DNA of 64,000 nt, from the NCBI RefSeq assembly GCF_025370935.1, contig NC_133477.1, forward strand, positions 20,268,716 to 20,332,715, given 5' to 3'. The notes below the pieces were generated by a model. The model was not told where the DNA came from and searched no databases. It saw only the letters and a list, made by a program, of their open reading frames with translations. Made by a program: the position numbers and the translations under genes. Position 1 is the stretch's first letter, and each line of letters starts with the position of its first letter. The DNA is from Choristoneura fumiferana (Eukaryota; Arthropoda; Insecta; Lepidoptera; Tortricidae). This document shows positions 52,340-63,682 of this stretch, one piece after another.

Positions 52340-52970
52340 CCTACCCTGCTACTTCCTTTTCTAATAATAATGCTTTCTAAAAAAATCGCGATTAATACGA
52401 CATGAAATAACTAATTAGGTACTTACCGAATAATTAGTTCAAGTTTGTAGTCATATATTTATTGTAATGTAAAATAATAATGCTTAAATACATAGACAGA
52501 CACATTTTAAGTAGGTTTAAATAAAAAATATATGATTAACGATTACATTTATTTACACATTTAAGCCATACCTACATACCCTATAGTACTAGGGTTTTGC
52601 GATAGTCAGCCCTGTGTGTCTTACGCACACATTGAGCGTGTACAGACGTCGTCGTGCTGATTCCAGAACGCGTATTTTGTATGGCGTGTCCGCCCTGTGG
52701 CATAGTCACAATACTGGTGGTTCAGAACTAATCTGTCAATGTTAATTTTAATAAAAATTTACCTCCGTATTAATTAGTTTTTGATTCCGACGAGGTCTAT
52801 CAGGCTTTTAAAAATGAAACTAAATTGATAAGTTGTGCGGGAAGCACCAAAAGTTTGTCTTTAAAACATGAAAAGAAGAAAATACTGTTCGTTTTTCTAA
52901 AACAGTGTTTATTTCCCTTCTCAGACGTAAATATACTTTATTTCTTGTAAAAAAAGTTGGCAACCCTAGC
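52340..52970. other. Unassigned AT-rich sequence
   Basis: No recognised content. Confidence 0.4.
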
Positions 52971-52971
52971 T

Positions 52972-53045
52972 ACGATGCCACAGACAAATTGACAGATATT
53001 GGCGTCAAACGTATAACATCCCTCTTTTTGCGTCAGGGGTTAAAA
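52972..53045 (-). repeat. Family A repeat, end fragment
   Basis: GATGCCACAGACAAATTGAC ... CTCTTTTTGCGTCAGGGGTT. Confidence 0.65.
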
Positions 53046-53080
53046 ATGATATCAAAGAAAGCATTTTCGTAGAGTAAAAC

Positions 53081-53882
53081 TTTTATGATTTAAATTTGGG
53101 TTTTGTACCGCGTACCTTGATTTTAGAGAAGCTCGGTATTTCGGCATTGTTGCATTAGAGGTGAGACGTATTTACTGGAATAGGTTTTGGCTTGGACGCG
53201 TGAGTACGCGTTCCGGCCCGCGATTCTTTAATCGTACGAGTATTTAGGAGTTCCGCCAACTTGAAAACATGCATGATGCGTGCGCTCACTGTGCTCGTCG
53301 CGCTTGGAACTATTCGAAAACGTCCGGGAACTTCGGGGTCTTCGGGTCTTCGGGATCGACCAACTCGCCCTAACCACTGCGCGATGAATTCCAGGAAAAA
53401 GGAGCGAGTTATCATTTGTTCAAAAAACACTTTTAGCATGAACATTTTTGAACAAAAAAAGGTCCTGTTTCTTTTGATGACATTTCGGTAGTCCGATATT
53501 CGTAAAACTACTAAAACTAGCACGGTGTGCAATCACGGGAGCGCATATTTACGGGAATCATTTTGATTACGCAATGAGTCAATTGAGTTACGTTCTCGTA
53601 GATACTCGTGGACCTAGTCTTTGGAACTAGTCTTTTTGTGGACGCGTACTCGCAAGACAGTCAAGGGCAAAGATATCGACACGGCCAAAGTTACAAAAAT
53701 ATGTATTCACCACTTTATGCACTTAACATTAAGGCCGTGTATACATATTTTTGCAACTTTGGCCGTGTCGATATCTTTGCCCTTGACTGTACGTCTCACC
53801 TCTAAGTTGCATGCGCCATGATTACGAGACGATCAATCATGATCAAGGTATGTGGTACAAAACCCGAATTTAAATCATAAAA
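53081..53882. mobile_element. 800-bp foldback with a nested MITE
   Basis: TTTTATGATTTAAATTTGGG then TTTTGTACCGCGTACCTTG pairs with CAAGGTATGTGGTACAAAAC then CCGAATTTAAATCATAAAA. GAGGTGAGACGTA pairs with TACGTCTCACCTC inside. A second complete palindrome sits at 53657-53790. Confidence 0.82.
53657..53790. mobile_element. Palindromic MITE nested in the 53081 foldback
   Basis: ACAGTCAAGGGCAAAGATAT then CGACACGGCCAAAGTTAC is inverted exactly (apart from one or two bases) to TTGACTGT at 53790. Arms are about 48 bp. Confidence 0.88.
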
Positions 53883-53910
53883 TTATTATTGACCGCGATA
53901 GTTTAAAACA

Positions 53911-55073
53911 TTGATGAGAACTTTTTTCGTAAAGTTCCTTGAACTTAAATCAAAATACTTCTCTACAGGTTTTTCAAAGTTTAAGTCAGTCAGTAAGCAA
54001 AGCAAACTAAAACGCAGGCTGTCAAACTACACTTCAACTGATAAGGATGCGATAATGATAACGACTAATGACGGTAAGCGGACCCGCGCTCGCGCATGTT
54101 TATATTTGTTGACGGAACCAAAGCGAATCGTGTTTTACTGGAGCTTGTTGGGTCAGTAAATGATTGTAACCTTGTGAATGATGATTGAAAACAGGCGTTA
54201 CTTTGCGGAGGTCCTAGGTAGACTAAACAACCGAAATCTTGTAGCATGGTGAACGATTGTTGCTCTGATGATGAACTCTGATTGAGTTCGAAACGCGTCA
54301 GTTGGTGGTGGTGATAGTTGAGTTTGTGTGATGTATGTGTTCCTAGTGTGAAGGCCCTAGAGCTGCGTGGACATACATTTCTTGTATAGACAGCTATCGT
54401 TAGGACGCGGGTGCGGGTGAGCAAAGTAATGGTTTATACCTACTTACTTAGTTTCTTGTGAATGATGGTAAATAATAATAAGAGATGATTGATTGATGAT
54501 TGATGATGAGAGATTGACATCATGCTGAGTTGGGACCATTTCGTGCCAAAATTTGTCTCGATTTCCATGTTTCTTTTTTTATCTGCTTTGTAAATGTCAC
54601 GAATAAATGTATTTCTTTCTTTAGATGCCGAGATAATGATAAAACACCGCTGCGTGTGAAGTTGCCCGCGTGGACGGCCCAAGCCCTCTCATTCTGAAAG
54701 AACGCCTATACACTTGGAAGTATATAGGCTGGGGTGATGAGCAATATTACAACGCTGTGCGCTCGTGCCTTGCGCCAGAGGCTCAGTAAATAAGTTTAGA
54801 GCTCCGCCGGGGCACTAAAAACGCGGGGCTGTAAAAACGTCCATTTCGTTTTACGCGGCTTATTGGCAGCCATGTTGCAGCGCGTACGGCACTACCGTAC
54901 TTGGGTTACGCTACGTTCAAAACTTTCGATCTCACTTTAAAAGGCTGACTAAGTTTGAACTAAACGACTTAGGAACGTTGAAAAACTCGCGATATTGTCA
55001 AAGTTCGTGGCATAGTTCAATCAAATACGTTATAAGGCTGCGTTTCCACCAAAGACGTGCGAGGAATATGTGT
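53911..55073. other. Unassigned sequence with repeat fragments
   Basis: 54270-54420 is a lepidopteran-type repeat (GAGTTCGAAACGCGTCAGTT). 54560-54625 is a TTTCTTTC LINE tail. 54680-54745 is a SINE S1 3' end (GGAAGTATATAGGCTGGGGT). Otherwise unassigned. Confidence 0.45.
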
Positions 55074-55424
55074 TTTTAGGGTTCCGTACCTTGAAAGGAA
55101 AAAACGGAACCCTTATAGGATCACTTTGTTGTCCGTCCGTCCGTCTGTCAAGACCCTTTTTCTCAGGAACGCGTGGAGGTATCAAGCTGAAATTGATATC
55201 GAATACTCATATCTGCGGTCCCTTGAAGCCTGGGAAATATCAATGACCAATATAATCTGACCCCACACTGCGTACGTTTTGTTTAGGAGCAGGACTGCTT
55301 ACACTGGATGTATTAAATCATTCGGAAAAAGCGGGAAATATCTTCAACACACGATTCCCGTTTACATACCTAAAATGTGTACGGAACCGTCGGTGCACGA
55401 GTCCGACTTGCCCGGTTTTTTATT
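55074..55424 (+). repeat. Family G relative
   Basis: AGGGTTCCGTACCTTGAAAG, GGAACCCTTATAGGATCACT then TGTCCGTCCGTCCGTCTGTC, and an end GTGCACGAGTCCGACTTGCC then CGGTTTTTTATT. Same ends as family G, with a different middle. Confidence 0.7.
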
Positions 55425-55427
55425 AAC

Positions 55428-55545
55428 CAATAGGAACGTCGCGTCATTCATTAACCTACCCTCGCACAGCACATCTCTAGTGGAAACAGCTGAGCGGAGC
55501 GAGGCGAGGTAAATGAAGCGTTTCTATTGGTTAATGAAACACTTT
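55428..55545. repeat. Inverted repeat with TTAACCAATAGGAACG arms
   Basis: TTAACCAATAGGAACG pairs with CGTTTCTATTGGTTAA, and TTCATTAACCTACC / GGCGAGGTAAATGAA pair inside. Confidence 0.7.
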
Positions 55546-55592
55546 CCTCGCACAGATATTAAACATTGAAATGGCAATGTCTTCTTTCTGTG

Positions 55593-57216
55593 GTAAAACT
55601 ACACAACTATAGTACAGGGCCCCAACTTTAGTCCAGTGAACTTGTCAACAAAATCGTAGCTGCATCGACTAGTAGCGACGTCTAGTTTATTATTTATTAC
55701 TATTATCATTCACTGACGTATGTAGGAACTAGTTTTTGCGTATCCAATAGATGGCCAACGGATTCAAGTCAGTTGGTTGCTTGCTGGAAGAACCGGTATA
55801 AACGTGTCGTTTGAGCTCCGCCAACTTTTATTCCCAGATAGTGGTTGAAGCGACGGTATAAACTCTGTGTTGGATTCAAATGGAAGGTAATGTTTCTTGG
55901 ATGTAATTAGTATATAGTTTATTGTGAAAATTGCAAGATTAAAAAAAAAGTGCAGGTTTTTTTTGTAATCTCGCCCTTGGGTTCCAACTATAGTACTAAC
56001 GGATTTTTTGACCATAATTAAGTCAACTTATTTTATTCCAGAAAATGACGTCACGAGATAAAATGATGAGAAGAAAAATAGGTGGGCGAGCGTATAAGTG
56101 CTACAGCGATCGCCAAATGGAACTTTGTCTCATGGATATACAAAAAAAAAACACTAACACATCGTGAAGCTGCTAATAGTTATTTGTGTCACAAGGGAGC
56201 AAAATGGTGTATTTACGGCGAGGGCGTAAATTTAACCCAGAATGTAGCAAAGGATTCTAAAGTAGAATCCTAAGCGTAACGAGGGATTCAAGTGTTAGCG
56301 CCTAAGATGAAAATAATTTTGCTCCCGAGTGGCTCATACAACTTTTCACATCGAGCATTAATAAACTTGAAAAAAAAATCTAAATATTATTAAAGAACAA
56401 CCAGCATAAGAAAATGGCTTTACAATTATAAACTTCAAAAAATGGCATTTGCAATAAAACACTTAGAAAAGCTTTGAACAGAAAAGTTGCACTTTGCTCC
56501 CTCTCGCCAGGGAGGAAAAGTTACTTTTCTGAAGGAGAGGTGTGAAAAAAAAAACTAGGAGCTCTGCATATTCTATCGAATGAATGAGATTGTTTTCACG
56601 ATCGAAACGCCATTGAAATTAGGCACAAAGCATGCATTGATCCATGAACCCGAAACTCGAATCTAAATGGGGCAAGCCAAAAAAGTAAAACTCATTTTCT
56701 AGTTACATATGTTATAAGTATGTGGTTGATTTTTATAAAAGATTTAATTGTAATTTAATTACTTACATTTGTTTACTTCTTGTTTAAGATAAAATTAACA
56801 ATTAAAAGCATTTATTAAAGATTAAAAAGATCTCAAAAACTGTGATTTCTGAAATACATAATTTTGCTAATAAATAATACTTTGATCGCACTTTTTGTGT
56901 TTATTTTTATAGTACAAATTTAGAGGTATTAAAATAAATCACCCAACTATAGTCAAAGATGCCATAACACGCGATTTCAATAGGATTTATAATCTGGGCT
57001 ATTGTTGTCAAAATACTATACAACAATAGTCCAAAAATAATTTAAAAAAATATATATATTAATTCAATACTTTAACTTGTGACTAAACTTTATTATCTTA
57101 ATACATTTTCCTTTATCTAAAGACATAACTAAAATTAAATATGTCAATCCATTCGTTAGAGGCAAAAGCACAAAGTTGAAACCTTACAATTCGGTACCAT
57201 AGTTGTGTAGTTTTAC
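55593..57216. mobile_element. 1.6-kb DNA transposon, probable pogo/CENP-B class, decayed
   Basis: GTAAAACTACACAACTATAG (55593) is inverted at 57194-57216 with one mismatch. A plus-strand coding relic at 56066-56280 resembles the N-terminal helix-turn-helix of pogo-like transposases. AACTATAGT-type words recur near both ends. The interior is otherwise AT-rich and lacks the DDE catalytic domain, so it is non-autonomous or internally deleted. The 2-bp TA duplication expected of this class is not visible, which lowers confidence in the class. Confidence 0.7.
56066..56280 (+). pseudogene. Pogo/CENP-B-type transposase N-terminus, frameshifted
   Basis: One frame reads MMRRKIGGRAYKCYSDRQME then LCLMDIQKK. 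After a shift in the poly(A) run near 56140 the next frame reads KKTLTHREAANSYLCHKGAK. Together this matches the pattern basic start, Y-s-x-E/R-Q-L, then K-l-s-h-R-E-A-A-x-x-Y of psq/CENP-B DNA-binding domains (helix-turn-helix, about 50 residues). It ends at a stop (56270-56273) with no central catalytic domain. The assignment is by pattern recognition; an HMM search would settle it. Confidence 0.5.
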
Positions 57217-57221
57217 GGTAC

Positions 57222-57275
57222 CTGTTTTCTGTATCGCTTACTATTTGTGGTGTACAATAAAGAGTCATTTGATTG
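57222..57275 (+). mobile_element. LINE 3' tail (plus strand)
   Basis: TTTGTGGTGTACAATAAAGA then GTCATTTGATTGTAATG carries the AATAAA signal in the sense orientation. Confidence 0.55.
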
Positions 57276-57527
57276 TAATGTCGGAGATTTTTAATTTTAA
57301 GTTATAGGTAGGTATAGATAGATTGAATATATTTCTAACCATCCCATCGCGACAGTTATCCAATCGGATGTTAGCGTAGGTCACAACTTCCGTCTCGGAC
57401 ATTCTCACAGTGAACAGTGCTTTGTCTCCCAACAGTGTGCGCTGTGATGATTGCAACAGCTGCGAACGAGAACGTTAGGCAGGTTTGCATGTTTGCCAAA
57501 TAAGACGCATAATATTAGTAAGGTTTT

Positions 57528-57662
57528 AGGTGTGGAAGGAAAGGAAAAACTACACTTATTATCCAAGAATGTCGTCATGAAGGTTCACTGCTGACAGGTA
57601 CTCATCTGACGACTACACGAGCACCCTGTCGAGAATGTAGCGACTTAGAAGAGAGAGTATTA
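57528..57662 (+). repeat. Family D repeat, copy 3
   Basis: AGGTGTGGAAGGAAAGGAAA, ATGTCGTCATGAAGGTTCAC, AGCGACTTAGAAGAGAGAG. Confidence 0.7.
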
Positions 57663-57669
57663 GTGACAT

Positions 57670-59118
57670 GTTTTTGTTATGTCTTTACTTTATTTGACTA
57701 AAGATATTTGGTTCTAGAAAAATGCACTGTCTACCTGTGGCGTGGCGTCAGGTATTTCCATGGTAAAGCCGAAGCAAACATCGTTTTCATCTTTCACAAA
57801 TCCTGTACCTATGTCCTGTTGTCCTATTTTGTAAATATTGGGCAAGCCGGTGGGAAAAGTGTTCTCTATGGACGCTCCGCCTCTTCTGACTACCTACATT
57901 TTTCCTTTTGAGGCAATAAGTATATTTAACCTAACACGTTCTATTCTTATTTTGAGAGCGAATTCTACACCAATGTAGTCGCGTCGCGGGCAATAGCAGA
58001 TAGTAGGTACCTTACCTAACTTATTCCTACGCAGTTGTTGAAACCAACTTTTTATATTATCTAATAATTTAGGAAGACTCTAGTACCACATGTTGTCGCA
58101 TGGTGTAACAGATAATTATCTCATAATAACACGTCACTGGACATCAAAGAGTCTGACAAAAACCCACGGAAATGTCACTCACCCACGCTTCTGAGAACCA
58201 CGGGAGTTATTGAAAGATTCACCCCTCGTTCATATCTCGCTGTATTTATTACTTAACTTCTCCAGAGGCGTATTCACTGAACTTTTACTTTTAGATACGG
58301 TTCAAAACTGAATGTTGTAATTTTGTCGAGGCAATGGATTGTTTTTGTACTAAAAATCCTTATCGTTAAATATCAATTCGAAAGAAACTACGTACTATTG
58401 GTTTCTTGGAATTTTAAGGTCGAATCTACCTTCTGAGAACTCTTCTAGCCTAGCAGGCAGGGTTGCACACTACGACAAAAACATTAAAATTGTAGGTACT
58501 GTATATTTTGTACGATTTATGGATTCACATTTCACACAGTTTGTAAAGGAATAGAACTGTAAACGCCTGTATATTCTTTCATACTACTTAAATGTGGCCA
58601 ATTTTTCGCCTCTCCTAATAATAAGGTGCATATTTTTGTGTTTTCATACCGAGTAGGTAGTAGATAGCCAAAATCTCTGCAAACCTTTGAACAATTTGCT
58701 CCGTTACTACACTACCTAGAACTAAGCCAGGAAAACATGGCTTTTTAGGCGCATGGGCTTATTAGCTCCTTCTCTCAACAAAACCAAAGAGATGTGTCCT
58801 ATTCTAAAACAGATGGACCAACAGGGGCATACCGTCCCTCTCATTCTCGTATTAAAAAGTACAAGCATCAGCGGGACGGCTCGAGTTCAAATTTTAGTAT
58901 AGGGCCAGTTTCTTAAAAGCATTGGCAACCCTGCGAGTACTCGAATCGTCGTGTTTACTTACTTCTTTCCTGGAAATAGCGATATTTCGAATGTATATAC
59001 ACAGTATACACGTGCACGTATATATAAACAAATAACAAATACCTACAACACTATACTTAGATAATACTTACTTACCTACTTATATTATAATGAGTGGTAA
59101 GTTATTGCAAACCATTTT
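57670..59118. other. Mostly unassigned; one family M relic
   Basis: 58828-58900 (ACCGTCCCTCTCATTCTCGT ... CAGCGGGACGGCTCGAGTTC) is a decayed family M MITE. No exon recognised. The 57708-57911 ORF is unsupported. Confidence 0.45.
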
Positions 59119-59341
59119 TAACCCCCGCAAAAAGAGGGGTGTTATATGTTTCTGTCTCTGTGTGTGTGTGTCTGTCTATCTGCTAGCTCTTAAGCGGGTG
59201 GACCGATTTGAATGCGGTTTTTTTATTTGATAGCAGGTTTTTAGCGATGGCTCTTAGACATGTTTTATCAAAACCGGTTCAGCCGTTTTGAGATATTGAA
59301 CTTTAAAGTGACAAAGTCGGGGGTTTTCCAACTTTTTGTTC
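59119..59341 (+). repeat. Family A repeat, copy 8
   Basis: AACCCCCGCAAAAAGAGGGG to GTCGGGGGTTTTCCAACTTT. It faces the inverted copy at 60148 about 800 bp away. Confidence 0.85.
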
Positions 59342-59462
59342 GTTATACTTTACTTGTCTTTAAGCACTAATTAAGAGATAAAGTAAAGTTAGCTTCTAAC
59401 CTAAATCACTTATTATGGTAAGTATGTGACTTTACTTTAAAAAGTTGAGTTTAAAAAAAAAT

Positions 59463-59580
59463 ATGATTGGTTTTTTGGAGTCTTTTATCGAATTTTCGAT
59501 ATGGTTTCACGGGATACCCGTAAAAGTAACAAATTTGGAGTTGAAATAAAAAATAAAAAAGACTCCAAAAAACCAATCAT
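59463..59580. mobile_element. Palindromic MITE
   Basis: ATGATTGGTTTTTTGGAGTC pairs exactly with GACTCCAAAAAACCAATCAT. The short centre includes ATCGAATTTTCGAT. Confidence 0.88.
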
Positions 59581-59756
59581 AATTTGATTGCTTAGTAGCG
59601 ACATCTCTTGTCTGGGTGAGCGGTTGGTTCCGAAAGAGTGTGACGTCTCTCGACGAGAGCGGAACATAGATGTCGCTAGTGCTGCTGCATAAGTAGCGTA
59701 GTAGAAATAAGCAACCTGAGATATGTATGCATAGGAAAAATTCGTGTCTAAATTCC

Positions 59757-59880
59757 TGTTCAGCGGTGGTGTAGGGGTTATAGCTATAGCACGCAGCACG
59801 GATTGCTGAGGACCTGGGTTCGATTCCCAGCGCTGGTCTCTTTTTCTGGTTTTTCTGTGCATCCATGTCTCAGTTTGTAT
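59757..59880 (+). mobile_element. tRNA-derived SINE S3 head
   Basis: GTTCAGCGGTGGTGTAGGGG (A box) and CTGGGTTCGATTCCCAGCGC (B box with a T-arm stem) are intact. The following TCTTTTTCTGGTTTTTCTGT region is not tRNA. The minus-strand ORFs of 119 and 173 codons run across it and are not genes. Confidence 0.75.
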
Positions 59881-60000
59881 TTTCGATTTAAAAAAAAGAT
59901 GGACGAATCGGTAACACCGTTTTTGTGGCGCGACCAATGGACTGGGGAAAAGCACTTTCAGCGGACAACTCACATTTCGCACTCCCAGAGCAGCGTTGTG

Positions 60001-60111
60001 TCGCACTCAAAATAATGCACCGTTTTACGAGGACCTCCCAGAAATTGAATTAATTCGAAATTAGAATGGTACATTATTTTGAGTTGATTCGGTGTTGATC
60101 TAAGAGTGCGA
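60001..60111. repeat. Small inverted-repeat element
   Basis: TCGCACTCAAAATAATGCAC pairs imperfectly with GTACATTATTTTGAGTTGAT and GAGTGCGA. Confidence 0.6.
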
Positions 60112-60147
60112 TTTGTTATCACAAATAATAAGTATAAATGAATAACC

Positions 60148-60387
60148 TAACCAACAAAAAGTTGGAAACCCCCGACTTTGTCACTTCAAAGTTCAATATC
60201 TCAAAAACGGCTAAACCGATTTTGATGAAACATGCCTAAGAACCATGGCTAGAAAACCTGCTTTCAAATAAAAAAAACCGCATTCAAATCCGTCGACCCG
60301 TATAAGAGCTACGTTACCACAGACAGACACACAGCCACACATAGCGGTCAAACTTATAACACCCCTCTTTTTGCGTCGGGGGTTAAA
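60148..60387 (-). repeat. Family A repeat, copy 9
   Basis: CCTAACCAACAAAAAGTTGG to CTTTTTGCGTCGGGGGTT, near full length. Confidence 0.85.
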
Positions 60388-60556
60388 AATAGTTTCAAAG
60401 ACTTCGATTTCTGGCAATGTCTATAGTTTCTCATACAGTACACTTGAAGCTCAGAATGTAAAAATACAAAAATACCTACATGTTCCCGTTTCCTGCGAGA
60501 TAAGGTCTGATGGATCACTTCCTACGGATTAGGGATGCGTCCGAGCACCCCGGATA

Positions 60557-61022
60557 GGGTTGTCAGATACGCATAACTTAGGCTTTGTATTTTTTTTAAT
60601 TAGCAGAATTTGTACTTAGTGAAACATGAAATGCAGTACTTTTTTTTAAGTTCCCCCATGTGACGGTTAAGTTTTCTAGCAATAAATGTTTCGCACAGAG
60701 GACACTAAAAATAATCCTTTTAAACTGATTAGTACGAGTATATATAATACTCAAAAGAAAATAGGAGCCATTTGGGTTTAATTAATACAGTAAAGACTAA
60801 ATTAAAACTTTTGCAAGTAGGAATTTAACATAATTTTTCCTTTTTACAGCTTGTATACTCGTATAACTGCACATTCATATGTTTGTTTTCAGATTAGATG
60901 ACTGGTAGATACAGTAAAAAGTAACTGCATGTAAAAAAACTACAGTAGGTACATAAATATTTCTTAATTTTAACCAAAACTTATTACAATAACTTTTTTT
61001 TATCAAAATCTGACAACCCTAA
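60557..61022. repeat. Possible element with AGGGTTGTCAGAT ends
   Basis: AGGGTTGTCAGAT at 60557 and ATCTGACAACCCT ending about 61021 are inverted 13-mers, 465 bp apart, with AT-rich interior. It may be a MITE; no other copy is in the window. Confidence 0.4.
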
Positions 61023-61172
61023 GCTAGCGTCACTTGCCAACCCGGCATTGTAGTCTTTCAACGGAGTTGCTATCGATCGCACGTCGGATTAAGGCGTAAG
61101 CGCAGATTGGGGCGGTATTTTAATTTAATTTAAGTTTTTAAGGCGTAGGTACCTACTACATCTAAGTATAGG

Positions 61173-61403
61173 TACTCTGTTTCTACGGCAGGCGAAAAAC
61201 GAACATTGAAGAAGTGTATATTTTGTCCGATGCCCTTTTTTATTTATCATTAAATTTGCTCTTAGTACAAACTTTCAAAGTATGAGCTGTTTGTGGTCAT
61301 TCAAGACAATAAAGCTTGTTGTATCATGTTTTAGAATGACGTTGAGAGACACGCGAAAGGTTGGCCATAGTAAGTTTTTACGCCTGCCGTAGAAACAGAG
61401 TAC
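61173..61403. mobile_element. Inverted-repeat MITE
   Basis: TACTCTGTTTCTACGGCAGG then CG pairs exactly with CGCCTGCCGTAGAAACAGAG then TA, over 22 bp. 230 bp in total. Confidence 0.8.
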
Positions 61404-61469
61404 TTATTTCTGGAAATACATACTTGAACGCTCACGATTTTTAAGTACACTTAAATTAGTTTGCTAACA

Positions 61470-61550
61470 GGTGTTGCATTGTCTATGGGCGGTGGTGATC
61501 TCTTACCATCAGGAGACCCACTTGCTCGTTTCCATCCAGTCGAATAAATA
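61470..61550 (-). repeat. Family B repeat, end fragment
   Basis: GGGCGGTGGTGATCTCTTAC then CATCAGGAGACCCACTTGCT and CCATCCAGTCGAATAAA. Confidence 0.8.
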
Positions 61551-61559
61551 AAATAAAAA

Positions 61560-62324
61560 AAACTAATGTCGTTCGAAACCAGAAATAAAAGATTGTTTTT
61601 TATTTTCTTTCTCATTTGAATCTTTAGGAAAACGAAGAAAACCAACGAGACGAGTGCTCAGCGACATTAACATTCTGGTTGTACTGTATTGCGGTAAGGG
61701 TCATTCTCTGGCTAAACCATTGATTCCGAATCTGGTGGGTAAATTATCCCCAAAAGGGTTAAACTGTAGTCCGCGTTGAGGTATAAGATACCTTCAGATA
61801 TAGTGACTACAAACGCGGTAAAAACTCGCTCTGCACTTGTTTGTTAAGAGGCTGACAGGACCTAATTTTGTTGAAATGGATGTTACTTAAGAATGGATGT
61901 TTTTTTAAGAAAAACTATTTGTTCTACCACATAAAAAAATATATATGTTAATTAGAGGGGTAAATTCCCGGGCCTTTGAGTTTTTCAAAATTCACGAGCA
62001 ATTCCGCTAATTTGAAATAAACCACGGCTAACGAAGACAGCAAAAATTAAAATAGTTTCTCAAGTGTAAGAAGCATCTGAAGCTCAGATTAAGATTTTTC
62101 TTCAGTTATCGAAGCAATTCCAGCGTCGCTTGGCCGTTTGCGGCACGCTTGGCCCCCATTAACTGCCTTATCTCCGATCGCATGACCAGTTCGGGGATTT
62201 ATACAGGTACACCTTAACTTGCTGACTTTGGTCTTAAATTAGTAGTACATACCTATGTGGGCGACTATGTTTTGCTCAGTTTTTTTAGAGAAGGTACAGC
62301 CGTACCTTCACGTAGTACACGGGT
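61560..62324. other. Unassigned sequence
   Basis: No recognised repeat, exon or RNA gene. Confidence 0.4.
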
Positions 62325-62960
62325 AAGTAATACGAGAACGAAATATAAGAACTTATTATATAATATTCATAATATATACGCTCACTTTATATAAACTCGT
62401 TTAGTATAACGTTCACTGGCCATAATGACCGAAAGTATAATTTTAAAATATCTAATTTTGTAAGGTTTATATATAATATCAATTGATATAACGATCAAAG
62501 CGTATAATGTTCATAACACCTAAGCATTGAAACTCATAATTCATTAAAAACTTTGATAAAAGCAAATAATCAAGCAAGCCATTATTTTTTCCGCTCTGTT
62601 ACAAAAAAAAAACCTAACATCTAGCCTTAGCCTTCTGAACCTAACCTATCCAAGTCGCTTCTGCACAGTTTCGTCTTACTCGTACGCTTCGCTCGCTCGC
62701 CGCCACATAATTTACCATTCACGCCGTATTATTATATATTATGAGTAATATACCTAATGTATGTTATGTTAAAAGAAATTAGTCCATAATAATATGAATC
62801 TTATACAAATTGAAGAATAATAATAAGAATAACGTTATATAATTTAAGCATTAAACGTTAAAAATACTACTTTTTGTTGCTATAGCTAACGTTCATTATA
62901 TCTTGTGAACGTTATTAATATGAAATTAGATATTTTGTAGTTATATCTCGTGGGACGCAC
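62325..62960. repeat. AT-rich repeat with AACGTTCA/TATAACG words
   Basis: TATAACGTTCACTGGCCATA, GCGTATAATGTTCATAAC, AATAACGTTATATAATT and GCTAACGTTCATTATATC recur in both orientations, so the block is quasi-palindromic. TACGCTTCGCTCGCTCGCC is a GC insertion in the middle. Confidence 0.55.
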
Positions 62961-63484
62961 CCGATGGCACCACAGCGTCAAATATACATCGGCTTTATAG
63001 TTGGTGGCATAAAGTATAGATATTTTTGACGCGTTGGTATTGTACGTAATGTATTTATGCTCTTGACTGTTAGTATTTAAAAAAACTTAAAAGTAAAAGG
63101 TTAACTGAATATACCTATATAAAGGAATACCTATCAAAAAGCTAAGTCGCGCCCGGAACTCTAGACCGTCTTTACAAATCCAACAACACATGGCTGGAAC
63201 GTGTCCGCTGATGAGAACTATCGAAATGACTGTTTTCATTGCGCGTGTTTGTACACAAAAATAAACAATTTAACTAATTTTTCAAATCACTAGCTCCAGT
63301 TGTTCAGGCTGTGTGTTGTTCGTCAGTCGGTCTGTCATTGAAACTGTCAGCTTATGAAAACGAAGTTTCAAACCTTCGTGATTCTCATTCATATGCTAAT
63401 ATCACCCGCAAATTAATCACGACTACGGTTATTTGTTAAAATTACCGCGACGTTTCGACTACCAGTGCGTACCTCGTAGTCATT
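62961..63484. other. Unassigned sequence
   Basis: No recognised content, apart from ATGCTCTTGACTGTTAGTAT at about 63057, a relic of the TTGACTGT-ended MITE at 53657. Confidence 0.4.
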
Positions 63485-63682
63485 TTTTTTTCTTTAATTA
63501 TATACTGTAAATTTTAAGTATATCATTTGTAATTATTTTATTTTGAAAAAAATACTTTCTGCCAAGTTTCTTGCGGTGCGGCGCAATGATGATGGTATTT
63601 CCGAAAGCGCTGGTAGTTTAAGAAATGAAGTGTAAAAGTGTACATTGCGGCCTATACTAAATAAATAAATTGAATTTGAATT
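63485..63682 (+). repeat. Family E repeat (LINE 3' region), copy 2
   Basis: TACTTTCTGCCAAGTTTCTT, GAAAGCGCTGGTAGTTTAAG, TGCGGCCTATACTAAATAAA then TTGAATTTGAATTTT tail. Confidence 0.75.

Noticed and set aside
53155..53532. Minus-strand 125-codon ORF as a gene
   Set aside because: It lies inside an 800-bp foldback element and has an overlapping ORF on the other strand. No domain is recognised.
59800..59835. A tRNA gene
   Set aside because: A and B boxes are present, but no complete cloverleaf or anticodon arm can be drawn. The same holds at 18930, 24472, 31850 and 47690, so all are SINEs or relics.
59485..60006. Minus-strand 173-codon ORF, the longest in the window
   Set aside because: It runs through a palindromic MITE and a SINE S3 head. 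Its sequence is the complement of tRNA-like boxes, not a protein.
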